DNA of 61,517 bases. Source: Clostridia bacterium (GTDB lineage: Bacteria; Bacillota; Clostridia; Oscillospirales; Acutalibacteraceae). Both the position numbers and the translations under genes were made by a program. The DNA lies in the NCBI GenBank assembly GCA_017550625.1, contig JAFZOL010000049.1, positions 1 through 61,517 of the forward strand, given 5' to 3'. Below are positions 23,430 through 31,987 of this stretch, piece by piece. The notes under the pieces are model-generated. The model was not told the DNA's origin and did no database searches. It was given only the letters and a program-made list of their open reading frames with translations. Numbering within the stretch: the first letter of the stretch is position 1; each line of letters opens with the position of its first letter.

Positions 23430-26090
23430 TTACCCTACCCATTCCGGGTCCTCGAACCCGACCGCTTTACGCAGGATCAGGCGTGCGTCGGCGGCGTTCA
23501 CCGCGCCGGAGCCGTCCGCGTCCGCGAGTTTCAGGAGCACGGGATCGGAAGCGAGCTTCGGCTCGAGGCCCACGGCCATGCGCAGGGCGAGGCGGGCGTC
23601 GCCGGCCGAGATCTTCTCGTCGCCGTCGAGGTCGCCGGTCTTGCCCTCTTGGGGCTCGGGGTCGACGGGCTTTTTGATCGTCACGATGTGCGCTTCCTGC
23701 GCGCGCCAGCCCTCGCCGTCGATCACTTCGCCCCCGGCGATATCGCCGCCCGCGGGCGCTTCAAGCTCGCTGTTGACGAGGGTGATGCCGCCGCCGAAGC
23801 ACCAGATGGCGCCCTTGGGGCCCGTGGCCGTGACCTCGGCCTGGTCGATCAGCAGCGATTCTTTCCCCGGCATCATCGTGTTGCCGGTGATGCCCATAAC
23901 GCCGTCGGCGGTCAGCGTCAGCTCGCGCACCGTGAGCAGGGCGCTCTGCGCCACGAACACCGCGGCGTCCTTGTCGCTCGTGAGCGTGAGCCTGCCGCCG
24001 CCGGTCAGGGCGGCGTCCTGCTGGGTGACCACGGCGATGCCCTCTCTGCTTGTGAGCGAGACCTCGTCCTCGACCACCACGATGAGCCCCGCGACGCCGC
24101 TGTTGAGGATCACGGGCTCGTCGGTCACGATATCGCCGGCGAGCGTGAGGGTGCGGCAGCCGTCGAAGCTGACGGCGAGTTTGCCGTCGCGGTAGGCTTT
24201 TCCGTTCTCATTGTTGAGCCCCGCGAGCACCGCGCCGAGGTCCTGCCGGTTCTCACTCGTGACGGTCACGCCGCCGATCCAGAGCGGGTAAGACACCTTT
24301 TCGGCCTGTTCGGTGATGAAGAACTCGCGGCTGTCGACGTAGTCTTCTTCGCCGTCGCCGTAATAGGCGCGCAGCTTATACGGTTCGTCGGACGCGCCGA
24401 GCTCCACCCAGCCGCGGTTCGTCTCGGGCGCTTCGGCGTCGAGGTTATATTCGCCGTCCTTGATCACGGTCACCTTCTTCGGCACGAAGTTCGTGCTCCA
24501 CGGGATTGTGCGCGTGACGCCCGGCTCGGCGTAGACGGTCTCGAAGCCGCAGGTGAAAAAGTAGCCGGGCGTGATCACGGCGGACTGTGAGAGCTCGGTG
24601 CCCTCGTAAACGCCGTCGCCGCGGATCATGCCCTCTTCGGGGGAGCTCAGATAACACCCGACGAGCGTGATGCCGCCCCTGAAGCCCATGATCGCGGCCT
24701 CGCTGCCGTTGATGTGGACGTAAGAATGGATGATCTCAAGCGACTCGGCGGTGGCGGGATCGTCGCCCGCCGTGAGCGGGTATTCGGCGCGGATGTTGAG
24801 CGTGAGCTCGTCGAGCGTCAGCTTCGCCCCGTTGCAGACCCAGATTCCGCAGTTGTGCGCCGACGCAAGGTTGAGCTTGGTGCCGCCGGTGACGGTCGCG
24901 TCGGCGAGGAGCTGTATGCAGGGCTGCTCCCGCGCCGAGAGGTAGGCGGTCCCGTCCACCTCGATCACGAGGCCTTTAAGCTCCGACTTGATGATGCACT
25001 CGTTGACGGTGTTGATCTCGCCCTTCACGGTGAGGGTATGGTCGCCGTCGAAGGTGACGGCCATCGTGCCGTCGAGGTAATTTTCCATATTCGCGTCGCC
25101 GAGGTCGGCAAGGATCTCGCCGAGGTCGCCGCGGTTGTCGTTATTGACCTGCACGCCCGCGATCCACAGCGGATAGCTGTTGTCCTCGCGGATCAGGACG
25201 TTGAGCGCGGGCAGACGGCTGCCGGGCTCGATGACGGTGGTCTTGTCGTCGCTCAGGCTCCCGCCCTCGGGGGTCATGATCTTCATGCGCTCGCCGAGCG
25301 TGATCTTCGCGGCTTTCACGGCATATCCTGACATCACGTCGCACGAGAACGAGCCGCCGTCGATCGTGAGTTCGCCGCCGATCTCCACGGTGACGGTCTC
25401 GCCCGAGAACATCGGCATGGCCGAAAAGGTCGAATTCTTAAACACGGCGTCGTTTTTCTTCTTCCCCGTGGGGTCCGTGAGTTTGATGCCGCCGCTTTTT
25501 CCGTCGGCGGTCAGCGTGGAGTTCGTCACGGTGAGCGACCCTTCGCCCACGAGGCCCCGGTCGCCGAAGCCGCGCGCCATCACTTCGGAATCGGTGATCG
25601 CGATCGCGTTTTCGGCGTAAAGCCCGCGCTCGGACCCGCGCGCCTGCACGGTCGCGCCCGTGACCGTCAGGTCATTCCCGGCGTAAAACGCGGTGTCGCG
25701 GCAGTCCGAATAGAGCCTGCCCCTGAGGGTGAGGCTGCCGGAGCGCGCGAACGCGCCGAAATCGCAGTCGTCCGCGGCGAAGAGCGGGAATTCGCCCTTG
25801 CCCTCGATCGTCAGGTCAAGGGACTCGGTGTAGACGGCGCAGGCGCCCTCGCTGACCGTATGGTACCCCTTTTCGGAATACGTGTCGTCGAGCGTGAGGG
25901 TGTTCGTTTGGGGGTCGAAGCTGGCCTTGCCGTGTTCGAACGCCGGAATATCGTCTTTGTTCGCGCTCGTGACCCGCACGCCGCCGACCCACAGGTCGTA
26001 TTCCGTCGCGGCAAGCGCCGTGCCCGAAAGCGGCAGCGCCGCCAGCACGAGCAGCAGGCACAAAAGCACCCCGATCGCGCGTTTCGTCAT
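23430..26090 (-). CDS. Large secreted beta-helix dockerin protein (886 aa)
   Basis: The ATG at 26090 (MTKRAIG) has AAAAGGAGC upstream. A signal peptide ends GTALA. The body has three modules, each opening with a similar phrase: EYDLWVGGVRVTSANKDD, SYPLWIAGVQVNNDNRGD and SYPLWIGGVTVTSENRQD. Each continues with LTLDD/LTVKG/LTLAG strand repeats of a beta-helix type. The C-terminal dockerin has GDLDGDEKISAGDARLALR and DADGSGAVNAADARLILR. It is probably an adhesive or polysaccharide-binding protein. No catalytic residues are recognised. Confidence 0.9.
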   Translation of the reverse strand: MTKRAIGVLLCLLLVLAALPLSGTALAATEYDLWVGGVRVTSANKDDIPAFEHGKASFDPQTNTLTLDDTYSEKGYHTVSEGACAVYTESLDLTIEGKGEFPLFAADDCDFGAFARSGSLTLRGRLYSDCRDTAFYAGNDLTVTGATVQARGSERGLYAENAIAITDSEVMARGFGDRGLVGEGSLTVTNSTLTADGKSGGIKLTDPTGKKKNDAVFKNSTFSAMPMFSGETVTVEIGGELTIDGGSFSCDVMSGYAVKAAKITLGERMKIMTPEGGSLSDDKTTVIEPGSRLPALNVLIREDNSYPLWIAGVQVNNDNRGDLGEILADLGDANMENYLDGTMAVTFDGDHTLTVKGEINTVNECIIKSELKGLVIEVDGTAYLSAREQPCIQLLADATVTGGTKLNLASAHNCGIWVCNGAKLTLDELTLNIRAEYPLTAGDDPATAESLEIIHSYVHINGSEAAIMGFRGGITLVGCYLSSPEEGMIRGDGVYEGTELSQSAVITPGYFFTCGFETVYAEPGVTRTIPWSTNFVPKKVTVIKDGEYNLDAEAPETNRGWVELGASDEPYKLRAYYGDGEEDYVDSREFFITEQAEKVSYPLWIGGVTVTSENRQDLGAVLAGLNNENGKAYRDGKLAVSFDGCRTLTLAGDIVTDEPVILNSGVAGLIVVVEDEVSLTSREGIAVVTQQDAALTGGGRLTLTSDKDAAVFVAQSALLTVRELTLTADGVMGITGNTMMPGKESLLIDQAEVTATGPKGAIWCFGGGITLVNSELEAPAGGDIAGGEVIDGEGWRAQEAHIVTIKKPVDPEPQEGKTGDLDGDEKISAGDARLALRMAVGLEPKLASDPVLLKLADADGSGAVNAADARLILRKAVGFEDPEWVG

Positions 26091-26121
26091 ATCGCATCGC
26101 TCCTTTTCCGTTTCTGTCTTC

Positions 26122-26150
26122 ATCATACCTTGTTTCGGGAGAAAAAGCAA
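26122..26150 (-). promoter_or_regulatory. Promoter of the 886-aa dockerin gene
   Basis: TTGCTT, a 17-bp spacer and TATGAT on the minus strand, about 32 bases before the start codon. Confidence 0.75.
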
Positions 26151-26162
26151 GGTTTTTTATAA

Positions 26163-26410
26163 GGGCGCACAGGGCGCACAGGGCACACAGGGAGGAATGC
26201 AAAATACAAAATACAGAATACAAAATTATTGTGAGGGGTGAGAAGTGAGGGGTGAGGAGTTGCGGAAGGGCTTCGCCCTTACCTGTTTTTATAATGCGAG
26301 CCGCAGGCTCCGACACTCCTCACCGCTCACTCCTGACTCCTAACTTTTTCCCGTGCATCCGCCGCGCTTTGCGCGGCCATTCCCTGTGTGCCCTGTGCGC
26401 CCTGTGCGCC
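26163..26410. repeat. Composite intergenic element with GGGCGCACA ends
   Basis: Left end: three 9-mers of the type GGGCGCACA (26163-26191), AAAATAC units (26199-26226), then TGAGGGGTGAG runs. Centre: hairpin aagggcttcgccctt, TATAATGCG (26290-26298) and hairpin gagccgcaggctc. Right end: CACTCCTCACC runs, hairpin ccgcgctttgcgcgg, and three CCTGTGCGC units inverted relative to the left end. No gene is visible. Confidence 0.85.
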
Positions 26411-26416
26411 CAAAAC

Positions 26417-26444
26417 AAAAAAACCGCTTTTCAGCGGTTTTTTT
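26417..26444 (-). terminator. Terminator of the lysine ABC operon
   Basis: Stem AACCGCT / AGCGGTT with long T runs on both sides, immediately after the stop at 26447. Confidence 0.85.
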
Positions 26445-26446
26445 GT

Positions 26447-27181
26447 TTACCTCACCCTCGCTAAGAAGTCCTTCGTCTCCTGATGCTGCGGGTGGTTGAA
26501 GACGTCGTCGGGGCTGCCCTGTTCGAGGATCACGCCCTTGTTCATATATACGACCTTATTCGCCACTTCTCTGGCGAACGCCATCTCGTGCGTGACCACG
26601 AGCATGGTCATGCCTTCGTCCGCGAGGCGGCGCATGACCGTGAGCACCTCGCCCACCATTTCGGGGTCGAGGGCGGAGGTGGGCTCGTCGAAGAGCAGCA
26701 CGTCCGGCTGCATGCACAGCGCCCGCGCGATCGCCACGCGCTGCTTCGGCCCGCCCGCGAGCTGGCGCGGCCGCGCCTTCACGAACGGCGCCATGCCCAC
26801 CTTGTCGAGGTATTCCGTGGCGCGCTGTTCGGCCTCGGCCTTCGGCACGCCGAGGATCTTTCGGGGCCCCACGGTGCAGTTTTTGAGCACGTTCATGTTG
26901 TAGAACAGGTTGAAGGACTGGAACACCATGCCCACCTTCTGCCGGTAGGCGGGGGCGCCGCCCTTCATTTTGCGGATATCCTGCCCCTTATAAAGGATCT
27001 CGCCGCCCGAGGGGGTCTCGAGGAGGTTGATACATCTGAGAAGCGTCGATTTGCCCGAGCCGGACGCGCCGATGATGCAGGTCACGTCCCCCTTGTCCAC
27101 CTCGAAGTCGACGTCGGTGAGCACCTCGTGCTTGCCGAAGGCTTTCGACAGGTGCCTGATCTGAAGGATCGGTTCGCTCAT
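26447..27181 (-). CDS. Amino-acid ABC transporter ATP-binding protein, lysine-regulated
   Basis: 244 residues. Walker [11 protein letters not shown]-loop VFQSFNLF, Walker [14 protein letters not shown] and switch histidine VVTHEM are all present. The signature motif reads LAGGPKQR instead of the usual LSGGQQQR, replacing the first glutamine with proline. It is closest to the GlnQ/HisP class of polar amino-acid importers. The start overlaps the permease stop (ATGA). With the permease, the binding protein and the upstream lysine riboswitch, it most likely powers lysine uptake. Confidence 0.93.
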   Translation of the reverse strand: MSEPILQIRHLSKAFGKHEVLTDVDFEVDKGDVTCIIGASGSGKSTLLRCINLLETPSGGEILYKGQDIRKMKGGAPAYRQKVGMVFQSFNLFYNMNVLKNCTVGPRKILGVPKAEAEQRATEYLDKVGMAPFVKARPRQLAGGPKQRVAIARALCMQPDVLLFDEPTSALDPEMVGEVLTVMRRLADEGMTMLVVTHEMAFAREVANKVVYMNKGVILEQGSPDDVFNHPQHQETKDFLARVR

Positions 27182-27987
27182 CTCACGGCCTCCTTCCGCT
27201 TTTTCTTCACGTAGGTCGTCATGCCGCTGGTGTGCGCCAGCGAGTCGGCGGTGGTCACGTCAAAGTTTTCGGGGCCGTCGAGCTTTTTCTCCCAAAGCCT
27301 CAAAAGCACCGAGCAGATCACCGTCATCGCGAGATACATCGCCATTTCGATCGCGGCGGAGGGGAAATAGAGATAGGTGCTGCCCACCACGCCCTTGTGC
27401 ACCGCGAAGAGCTCGGTGTAGCCGATGATGAACATCACCGACGTATCCTTGATGTTGACGATCAGGTTGTTGCCGATCTGCGGAATGATGTTGCGCACGG
27501 TCTGCGGCAATATCACGTGCAGCATCGTCTGCAGGTGGTTCATGCCCACGGCCTTCGCGCCCTCGGTTTGGCCGGGGTCGATCGACAGGATGCCGCCGCG
27601 CACGGTCTCGGCCATGTAAGCGCCCGTGTTGATTGAAACGACGAGGTAGCTCGCGAACGTGATGTCGAGCCGCGCGGCGTTGCCGAACAGATACGGGATG
27701 CCGAAATAGATGAACACCGCCTGAATGATCATGGGCGTGCCGCGGAAGACCTCCACGTAAACGCGGATCACCGCGCGCAGCACGAGAAGCAGCGCCTTTT
27801 TAAGGGGATTGTCGTGCTTTTCGACCGGGATCGTTTGCAATATGCCGCAGATGAAGCCGATCACGCAGCCGATCGCCGTGGCGACCACCGCGAGCAATAT
27901 CGTCTTCCACGCGCCCGTGAGATACTGGGCGCTGTTCTGGCTCCACGCCTTGCCGATCTCGGTGAGCAGTTTCGTCAGATTATCCAT
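27178..27987 (-). CDS. Amino-acid ABC transporter permease, lysine-regulated
   Basis: 269 residues of the HisM/GlnP type. Transmembrane helices include [18 protein letters not shown] and [12 protein letters not shown]. The conserved cytoplasmic loop is seen as [20 protein letters not shown], typical of EAAxxxG permease contacts with the ATPase. The [10 protein letters not shown] motif characteristic of polar amino-acid permeases is also present. It lies between the binding protein and the ATPase in a single minus-strand operon. Confidence 0.94.
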   Translation of the reverse strand: MDNLTKLLTEIGKAWSQNSAQYLTGAWKTILLAVVATAIGCVIGFICGILQTIPVEKHDNPLKKALLLVLRAVIRVYVEVFRGTPMIIQAVFIYFGIPYLFGNAARLDITFASYLVVSINTGAYMAETVRGGILSIDPGQTEGAKAVGMNHLQTMLHVILPQTVRNIIPQIGNNLIVNIKDTSVMFIIGYTELFAVHKGVVGSTYLYFPSAAIEMAMYLAMTVICSVLLRLWEKKLDGPENFDVTTADSLAHTSGMTTYVKKKRKEAVR

Positions 27988-28037
27988 AATGCCTCTTTTA
28001 ATCGGAGATGGAAAAGGGAAAGGGGAGAGGGGCTCGC

Positions 28038-28925
28038 TCAGTCGCCGATAGGCTGGATCGACACGGCCTCAGCCATGAGGGCGTTGAAGTCGTCGCGGCC
28101 CATGGGCTCGAGCACCGCGTTGATCGCGTCGAGGAGCTCCGTATTGCCCTTCTGCACCGAGATGCCGATGTTGATCTCTTCGTCGGACACGGTGAAGTCG
28201 TCGCCGGAACCCGCGAAGTCGAGCAGCACGAAGTCGGAATAGGCCTTCAGGGCGCCCTGGGCGGTGGGCATGTCGCAGCACACGAAATCCACCTCGCCCG
28301 TTTCAAGGGCGGTGAGCATCAGCGGCGCGGACTCGCGGCCCGAGCGGATGTCGGCGTTTTCGACCTGCGGCAGGCAGTTGTCGTACCAGATGGTGGAGAG
28401 CTGCGAGGTGCAGGAGTGCCCCGCGAGATCCGAAATGCCCTTGGCGTTTTCAAGATCGGAGCCCTTTTTCGTGAGGCACACGATCGTGGCGTAGAGATAA
28501 GGCCCCGCGAAGTCGACCTGCTCGGCGCGCTGCGCGGTCATGCTCTGGCCCGCGATCACGGCGTCCACCTGGCCGGACTGCACGGCGGGGATCAGCGAAT
28601 CCCAGTCGAGGCGCACGATCTCGAGGTCCCAGCCGTTGGCCTCGCAGATCTTTTTGGCGATCATCACGTCGTAGCCGTTGGCGTAGTCGGCGGAGCCGCT
28701 GATCGGCACGGCGCCGTCGGCGTCGGTGGGCTGGCTCCAGTTATAGGGGGCGTAGGCGCATTCCATGGCCACTCTGAGCACGCTGCGGCCGGTTTCGGCG
28801 GGGGCGCCGGCGCTTTCTGCATTCGCGCTGCTGCCGTCGGCGGGTTCGCTGCCGCAGCCCGAAAGCAGGGCGGCAAAGGAGCAGATGAGGGTGAGAACGA
28901 GGAACAGGGAGATCGCTTTTTTCAT
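28038..28925 (-). CDS. Amino-acid ABC transporter substrate-binding lipoprotein
   Basis: 295 residues with a lipoprotein signal ending ALLSGC. After a Ser/Ala-rich linker, the type 2 periplasmic-binding fold begins with LRVAMECAYAPYNW, then GYDVMIAKKIC and DWDSLIPAVQSGQVDAVIAG, features of SBP family 3. A single-copy lysine riboswitch and terminator precede it, so lysine is the probable substrate; arginine or other basic residues are possible. It is the first gene of the operon. Confidence 0.94.
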   Translation of the reverse strand: MKKAISLFLVLTLICSFAALLSGCGSEPADGSSANAESAGAPAETGRSVLRVAMECAYAPYNWSQPTDADGAVPISGSADYANGYDVMIAKKICEANGWDLEIVRLDWDSLIPAVQSGQVDAVIAGQSMTAQRAEQVDFAGPYLYATIVCLTKKGSDLENAKGISDLAGHSCTSQLSTIWYDNCLPQVENADIRSGRESAPLMLTALETGEVDFVCCDMPTAQGALKAYSDFVLLDFAGSGDDFTVSDEEINIGISVQKGNTELLDAINAVLEPMGRDDFNALMAEAVSIQPIGD

Positions 28926-28965
28926 GGGGATACCATCCTTTCACGCGTATGGTACGCGAAATAAT

Positions 28966-28997
28966 ACAAAAAGGCCGCCTTTCGTGAAGGCGGCCTG
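28966..28997 (-). terminator. Riboswitch-controlled terminator
   Basis: Stem AGGCCGCC / GGCGGCCT followed by TTTTTGT on the minus strand, between the aptamer and the binding-protein gene. Its loop CACGAAAG (28986-28979) can pair with CTTTCGTG inside the aptamer (29040-29033), a likely antiterminator contact. Confidence 0.88.
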
Positions 28998-29021
28998 AAA
29001 GCTCCGGAAAACCGGGGATCC

Positions 29022-29179
29022 TGATAGCGCTCCACGAAAGCTCGTGACAGTCCGCGGGATGTTCTCTCGCGGCCCAGGCAACCCGGACGGTTTTATCCGG
29101 ATCCCTTCGGCGTCGGTCCCTTTCGCGGCGGGCAAAACCGCCCGTGCGTCCGTTACTGATGGCCAACGCGCCTCTATCG
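29022..29179 (-). promoter_or_regulatory. Lysine riboswitch (L-box) aptamer
   Basis: The minus-strand RNA shows the lysine aptamer signatures in order: GAUAGAGGCGCG, CAGUAA, GAAAGGGACCGACGCCGAAG, GGGUUGCCUGGG, GGACUGUCAC, and GUGGAGCGCUAUC. The last closes the P1 stem with the first. With lysine bound, the downstream terminator should form and switch off the ABC operon. The gap 28926-29275 is fully explained by promoter, aptamer and terminator. Confidence 0.93.
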
Positions 29180-29195
29180 GTATGAAATTATGGAC

Positions 29196-29225
29196 ACTAT
29201 AACACGCTTTTCGGCGTTTTGTCAA
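29196..29225 (-). promoter_or_regulatory. Promoter of the lysine ABC operon
   Basis: Perfect TTGACA, an 18-bp spacer and TATAGT on the minus strand. Transcription would begin about 10 bases before the riboswitch aptamer. Confidence 0.82.
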
Positions 29226-29275
29226 GTGTTTTTTCGCATTTTTTGTGAAAAATGCTAAATCCCGTCCGCGGATCC

Positions 29276-29953
29276 TTACACGTAACGGCGTTTGATGAAC
29301 CAGCCGCCGGTGAACACCGCGAGGCCGAACAGCACGAGAAGCCCGAGCTGGTAGCCGTAGGCGAATTCCAGGGCGGTGATCTTGAACGCGTTGTTCACAA
29401 GGCCGCTCAGAAGGCCGCCCAGGGCGTCGCCGAGGCCGCTGATGAGATCGCCGAGGCTCCCGGCGAACGCCGAGATGAGCGACGAAAGGTTCATGCGCTG
29501 CAGCGCCTTCACGCAGGCCTTGAGCATCTGGTCCGCGCCGAAGCCCGCCGCGAGGGCGAGAAGCGACAACAGGAACGTGATCCCGTATTTCTTCGTGGCG
29601 ATCGCCATCACGATCACGGCGATGAGCAGCAGCACCATGATCGCCAGCAGCACGCCGGTGGTGATGAGCCACGCGAGGGGCGTTTTGAACTCCTCTTTGA
29701 TCTTCTGCGAGGTCTCGGTCTCTTCGCCCGAGAACAGCATGTCGAGCACCGACTTGAGCGTCTCTTTGCGCGAGGCGTCCATCTGCCGGTATTCTTCGAT
29801 CGTGCCGGCCACGGAGTTGTATTCCGGGATCGAGAGGTTCACCATGCTCAGCAGCGTGCCTTCGAGCTTGACGTGCAATATCGGCAGGAACACCATCAAC
29901 AGGAGCGACGCGACCACGATGAGGGGAACGACGACTTTGTAAACGATTTTCAT
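29276..29953 (-). CDS. Membrane protein of unknown function
   Basis: 225 residues with AAAGG upstream. An N-terminal membrane helix (VVVPLIVVASLLLMVFLPIL) is followed by an outer segment of about 60 residues, then two close helices (AWLITTGVLLAIMVLLLIAV, YGITFLLSLLALAAGFGA), an amphipathic Gly/Leu/Ser-rich region (GSLGDLISGLGDALGGLLSG) and a last helix ending FIKRRYV. No family is recognised. It begins 15 bases after glnS, so it is probably cotranscribed with it. Confidence 0.8.
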   Translation of the reverse strand: MKIVYKVVVPLIVVASLLLMVFLPILHVKLEGTLLSMVNLSIPEYNSVAGTIEEYRQMDASRKETLKSVLDMLFSGEETETSQKIKEEFKTPLAWLITTGVLLAIMVLLLIAVIVMAIATKKYGITFLLSLLALAAGFGADQMLKACVKALQRMNLSSLISAFAGSLGDLISGLGDALGGLLSGLVNNAFKITALEFAYGYQLGLLVLFGLAVFTGGWFIKRRYV

Positions 29954-29968
29954 TTGGATCGACCTTTC

Positions 29969-31627
29969 TTATTTGACCTTGTAGCCGGAATTTAATTCCA
30001 CCGTGCGGTTGAACACGGGTTTTTCGGGCGCCGAATCGGGGTCGACGCAGAAATAGCCCGTGCGGATGAACTGGAAGGCGTCGCCGGGCTTCGCCGCGGC
30101 GGCCGCGGGGGAGACGAGGGCGTTTCCGACGACCACGAGAGAATCCTTGCGCACGGCGGCCTCGAACTCCTCGTCCGGCACGCTGGCGGGGTCCTCCACG
30201 TCGAAGAGCTGGCTGTAAAGCCGCACCTCGGCCTTCACGGCGTCGGGGCCCGCCCAGTGGATCGTGCCCTTCACCTTTCTGCCGTCGGGGGCGTCGCCGC
30301 CCTTCGTTGCGGGGTCGTAGGTGCAGCGGATGAGGGTGACGTTTCCGTTTTCGTCCCCCTCGAACGACGTGCAGGTCGCGAAATACGCGCCCTTAAGCCG
30401 CACTTCGTTGCCCGGATACAGGCGGAAATACTTTTTCGGCGGGTCCTTCATGAAGTCGGCGCGGTCGATGTAGATCTCGCGGCCGAACGTGAAGGTCTCT
30501 TTGCCCATCTCGGGATGGTCGGGATGGCGCTCGACCTCGATCGTCTCGGTCTTGCCCTCGGGGTAGTTCTCGATCACGACCTTCACGGGGTCAATGACCG
30601 CCATGGTGCGCGGAGCCGAGGCGTTCAGTTCGTCGCGCACGCAGGCTTCGAGCAGGCCGTAGTCCACCACGGAATAGGCCTTCGCCACGCCCACGCGCTC
30701 GATGAAGGCTCTGAGCGCCTTCGCGGGGTAGCCGCGGCGGCGCATACCGCAAAGGGTGGCCATGCGCGGGTCGTCCCAGCCGGAGACGAGGTGGTCTTTG
30801 ACAAGGCGGATGTTTTTGCGCTTACTGGTGATGCAGCGGTTGATGTTGAGCCGCGCGAACTCGATCTGGCGCGGGGGCTCTTTGAAGCCGATCTCCCTGA
30901 TGAACCAGTCGTAGAGCGGGCGGTGGTTCTCGAACTCCAGCGAGCACAGCGAATAGGTCACGCCCTCTTTCGCGTCCGACAGCGGATGCGCGAAGTCGTA
31001 CATCGGATACACGCACCACTTGTCGCCGGTCTGGTGATGGCTCACGTGCATGATGCGGTAGATCACGGGGTCGCGCATGTTGAGGTTCGGGCTCGCCATG
31101 TCGATCTTGGCCCTGAGCACCCGCTCGCCGTCGGCGAACTCGCCCTCGGTCATGCGGCGGAACAGGTCGCGGTTCTCTTCCACGCTGCGCTCGCGGTAAG
31201 GCGAGTTGCGCCCCGGCTCGGTGAGCGTGCCGCGGTATTCGCGGATCTCGTCGGCCGAAAGGTCGTCCACGTAGGCCTTGCCCGCGTCGATGAGTTTGAG
31301 CGCGCATTCGTAGATGAAATCGAAATATTCGGAGGCGTAGTAGACGTGCTCCCATTTGAAGCCGAGCCACTTGATATCCTCCATGATGGATTCCACGTAT
31401 TCCACGTCCTCTTTCGAGGGGTTGGTGTCGTCGAGGCGCAGGTTGCACACGCCGCCGTATTTCTCGGCGGTGGCGAAGTCGATGCAGATGGCCTTCGCGT
31501 GCCCGATGTGCAGATAGCCGTTGGGCTCGGGCGGGAAGCGCGTCTGCACGCGGGTGTTCACCCCCGCGGCGAGGTCCTCGTCGATGAAATCGTGGATGAA
31601 GTTCGAAGCTAACATGTTTTCGGACAT
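29969..31627 (-). CDS. glnS: Glutaminyl-tRNA synthetase
   Basis: 552 residues. The ATG at 31627 has GAAGGTG upstream; the upstream frame is minisatellite sequence and is not coding. The class I HIGH motif is in PPEPNGYLHIGHAKA, and the KMSKS equivalent is TSKRKN. Other GlnRS signatures are LRLDDTNPSKED, YPMYDFAHPLSDA and the C-terminal anticodon-binding beta barrels (LRLYPGNEVRLKGAY-type region). It charges tRNA-Gln directly, so the organism need not use the GatCAB route for Gln. It lies downstream of gltX. Confidence 0.97.
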   Translation of the reverse strand: MSENMLASNFIHDFIDEDLAAGVNTRVQTRFPPEPNGYLHIGHAKAICIDFATAEKYGGVCNLRLDDTNPSKEDVEYVESIMEDIKWLGFKWEHVYYASEYFDFIYECALKLIDAGKAYVDDLSADEIREYRGTLTEPGRNSPYRERSVEENRDLFRRMTEGEFADGERVLRAKIDMASPNLNMRDPVIYRIMHVSHHQTGDKWCVYPMYDFAHPLSDAKEGVTYSLCSLEFENHRPLYDWFIREIGFKEPPRQIEFARLNINRCITSKRKNIRLVKDHLVSGWDDPRMATLCGMRRRGYPAKALRAFIERVGVAKAYSVVDYGLLEACVRDELNASAPRTMAVIDPVKVVIENYPEGKTETIEVERHPDHPEMGKETFTFGREIYIDRADFMKDPPKKYFRLYPGNEVRLKGAYFATCTSFEGDENGNVTLIRCTYDPATKGGDAPDGRKVKGTIHWAGPDAVKAEVRLYSQLFDVEDPASVPDEEFEAAVRKDSLVVVGNALVSPAAAAAKPGDAFQFIRTGYFCVDPDSAPEKPVFNRTVELNSGYKVK

Positions 31628-31654
31628 ATGATACACCTTCTTTGAATAGCCGCC

Positions 31655-31975
31655 TGCGGCGGCGGGTGCACGGGTGCAAGGGTGCACGGGGGTTGGAAGC
31701 CGCCGGTGGCGGCGGGTGCACGGGTGCATGGGTGCACGGGTGCACGGGGGTTGGAAGCCGCCTGCGGCGGCGGGTGCACGGGAGTTGGGATGATTAAAAG
31801 TTTAGCGGAAAGGGGAGAAGGCAGGGAATGGTTCGCCTTTATCTGTTTATTTGAAATGCGGTCGGCAGTTCCGTGCAGGGCGGGGTACGACAGGTTTTTT
31901 TGCGGTACGATTCTGCGCGCGAAGCGCGCTCCCGTGTACCCGTGCACCCGTGCACCCATGCACCCGCGCGCCTCT
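31655..31975. repeat. Composite element of hairpin plus GGGTGCAC units, three tandem copies
   Basis: Three copies of a unit made of a GC hairpin (gccgcctgcggcggc, or the variant gccgccggtggcggc), 1-4 GGGTGCAC 8-mers and a GGGGTTGGAA- or GGAGTTGGGA-like tail lie at 31655-31800. About 120 bp of other sequence follows (including cctttatctgtttattt and cgcgcgaagcgcgc), then inverted GTGCACCC units at 31935-31968. The 360-bp gap between glnS and gltX has no gene and no clear promoter. Confidence 0.85.
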
Positions 31976-31987
31976 GCCGCGCCTGAG

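Noticed and set aside
29235-29255. Terminator for the membrane protein gene at 29276
   Set aside because: The GCATTTTT/AAAAATGC hairpin is A/T-only and is not followed by a T run on the minus strand.
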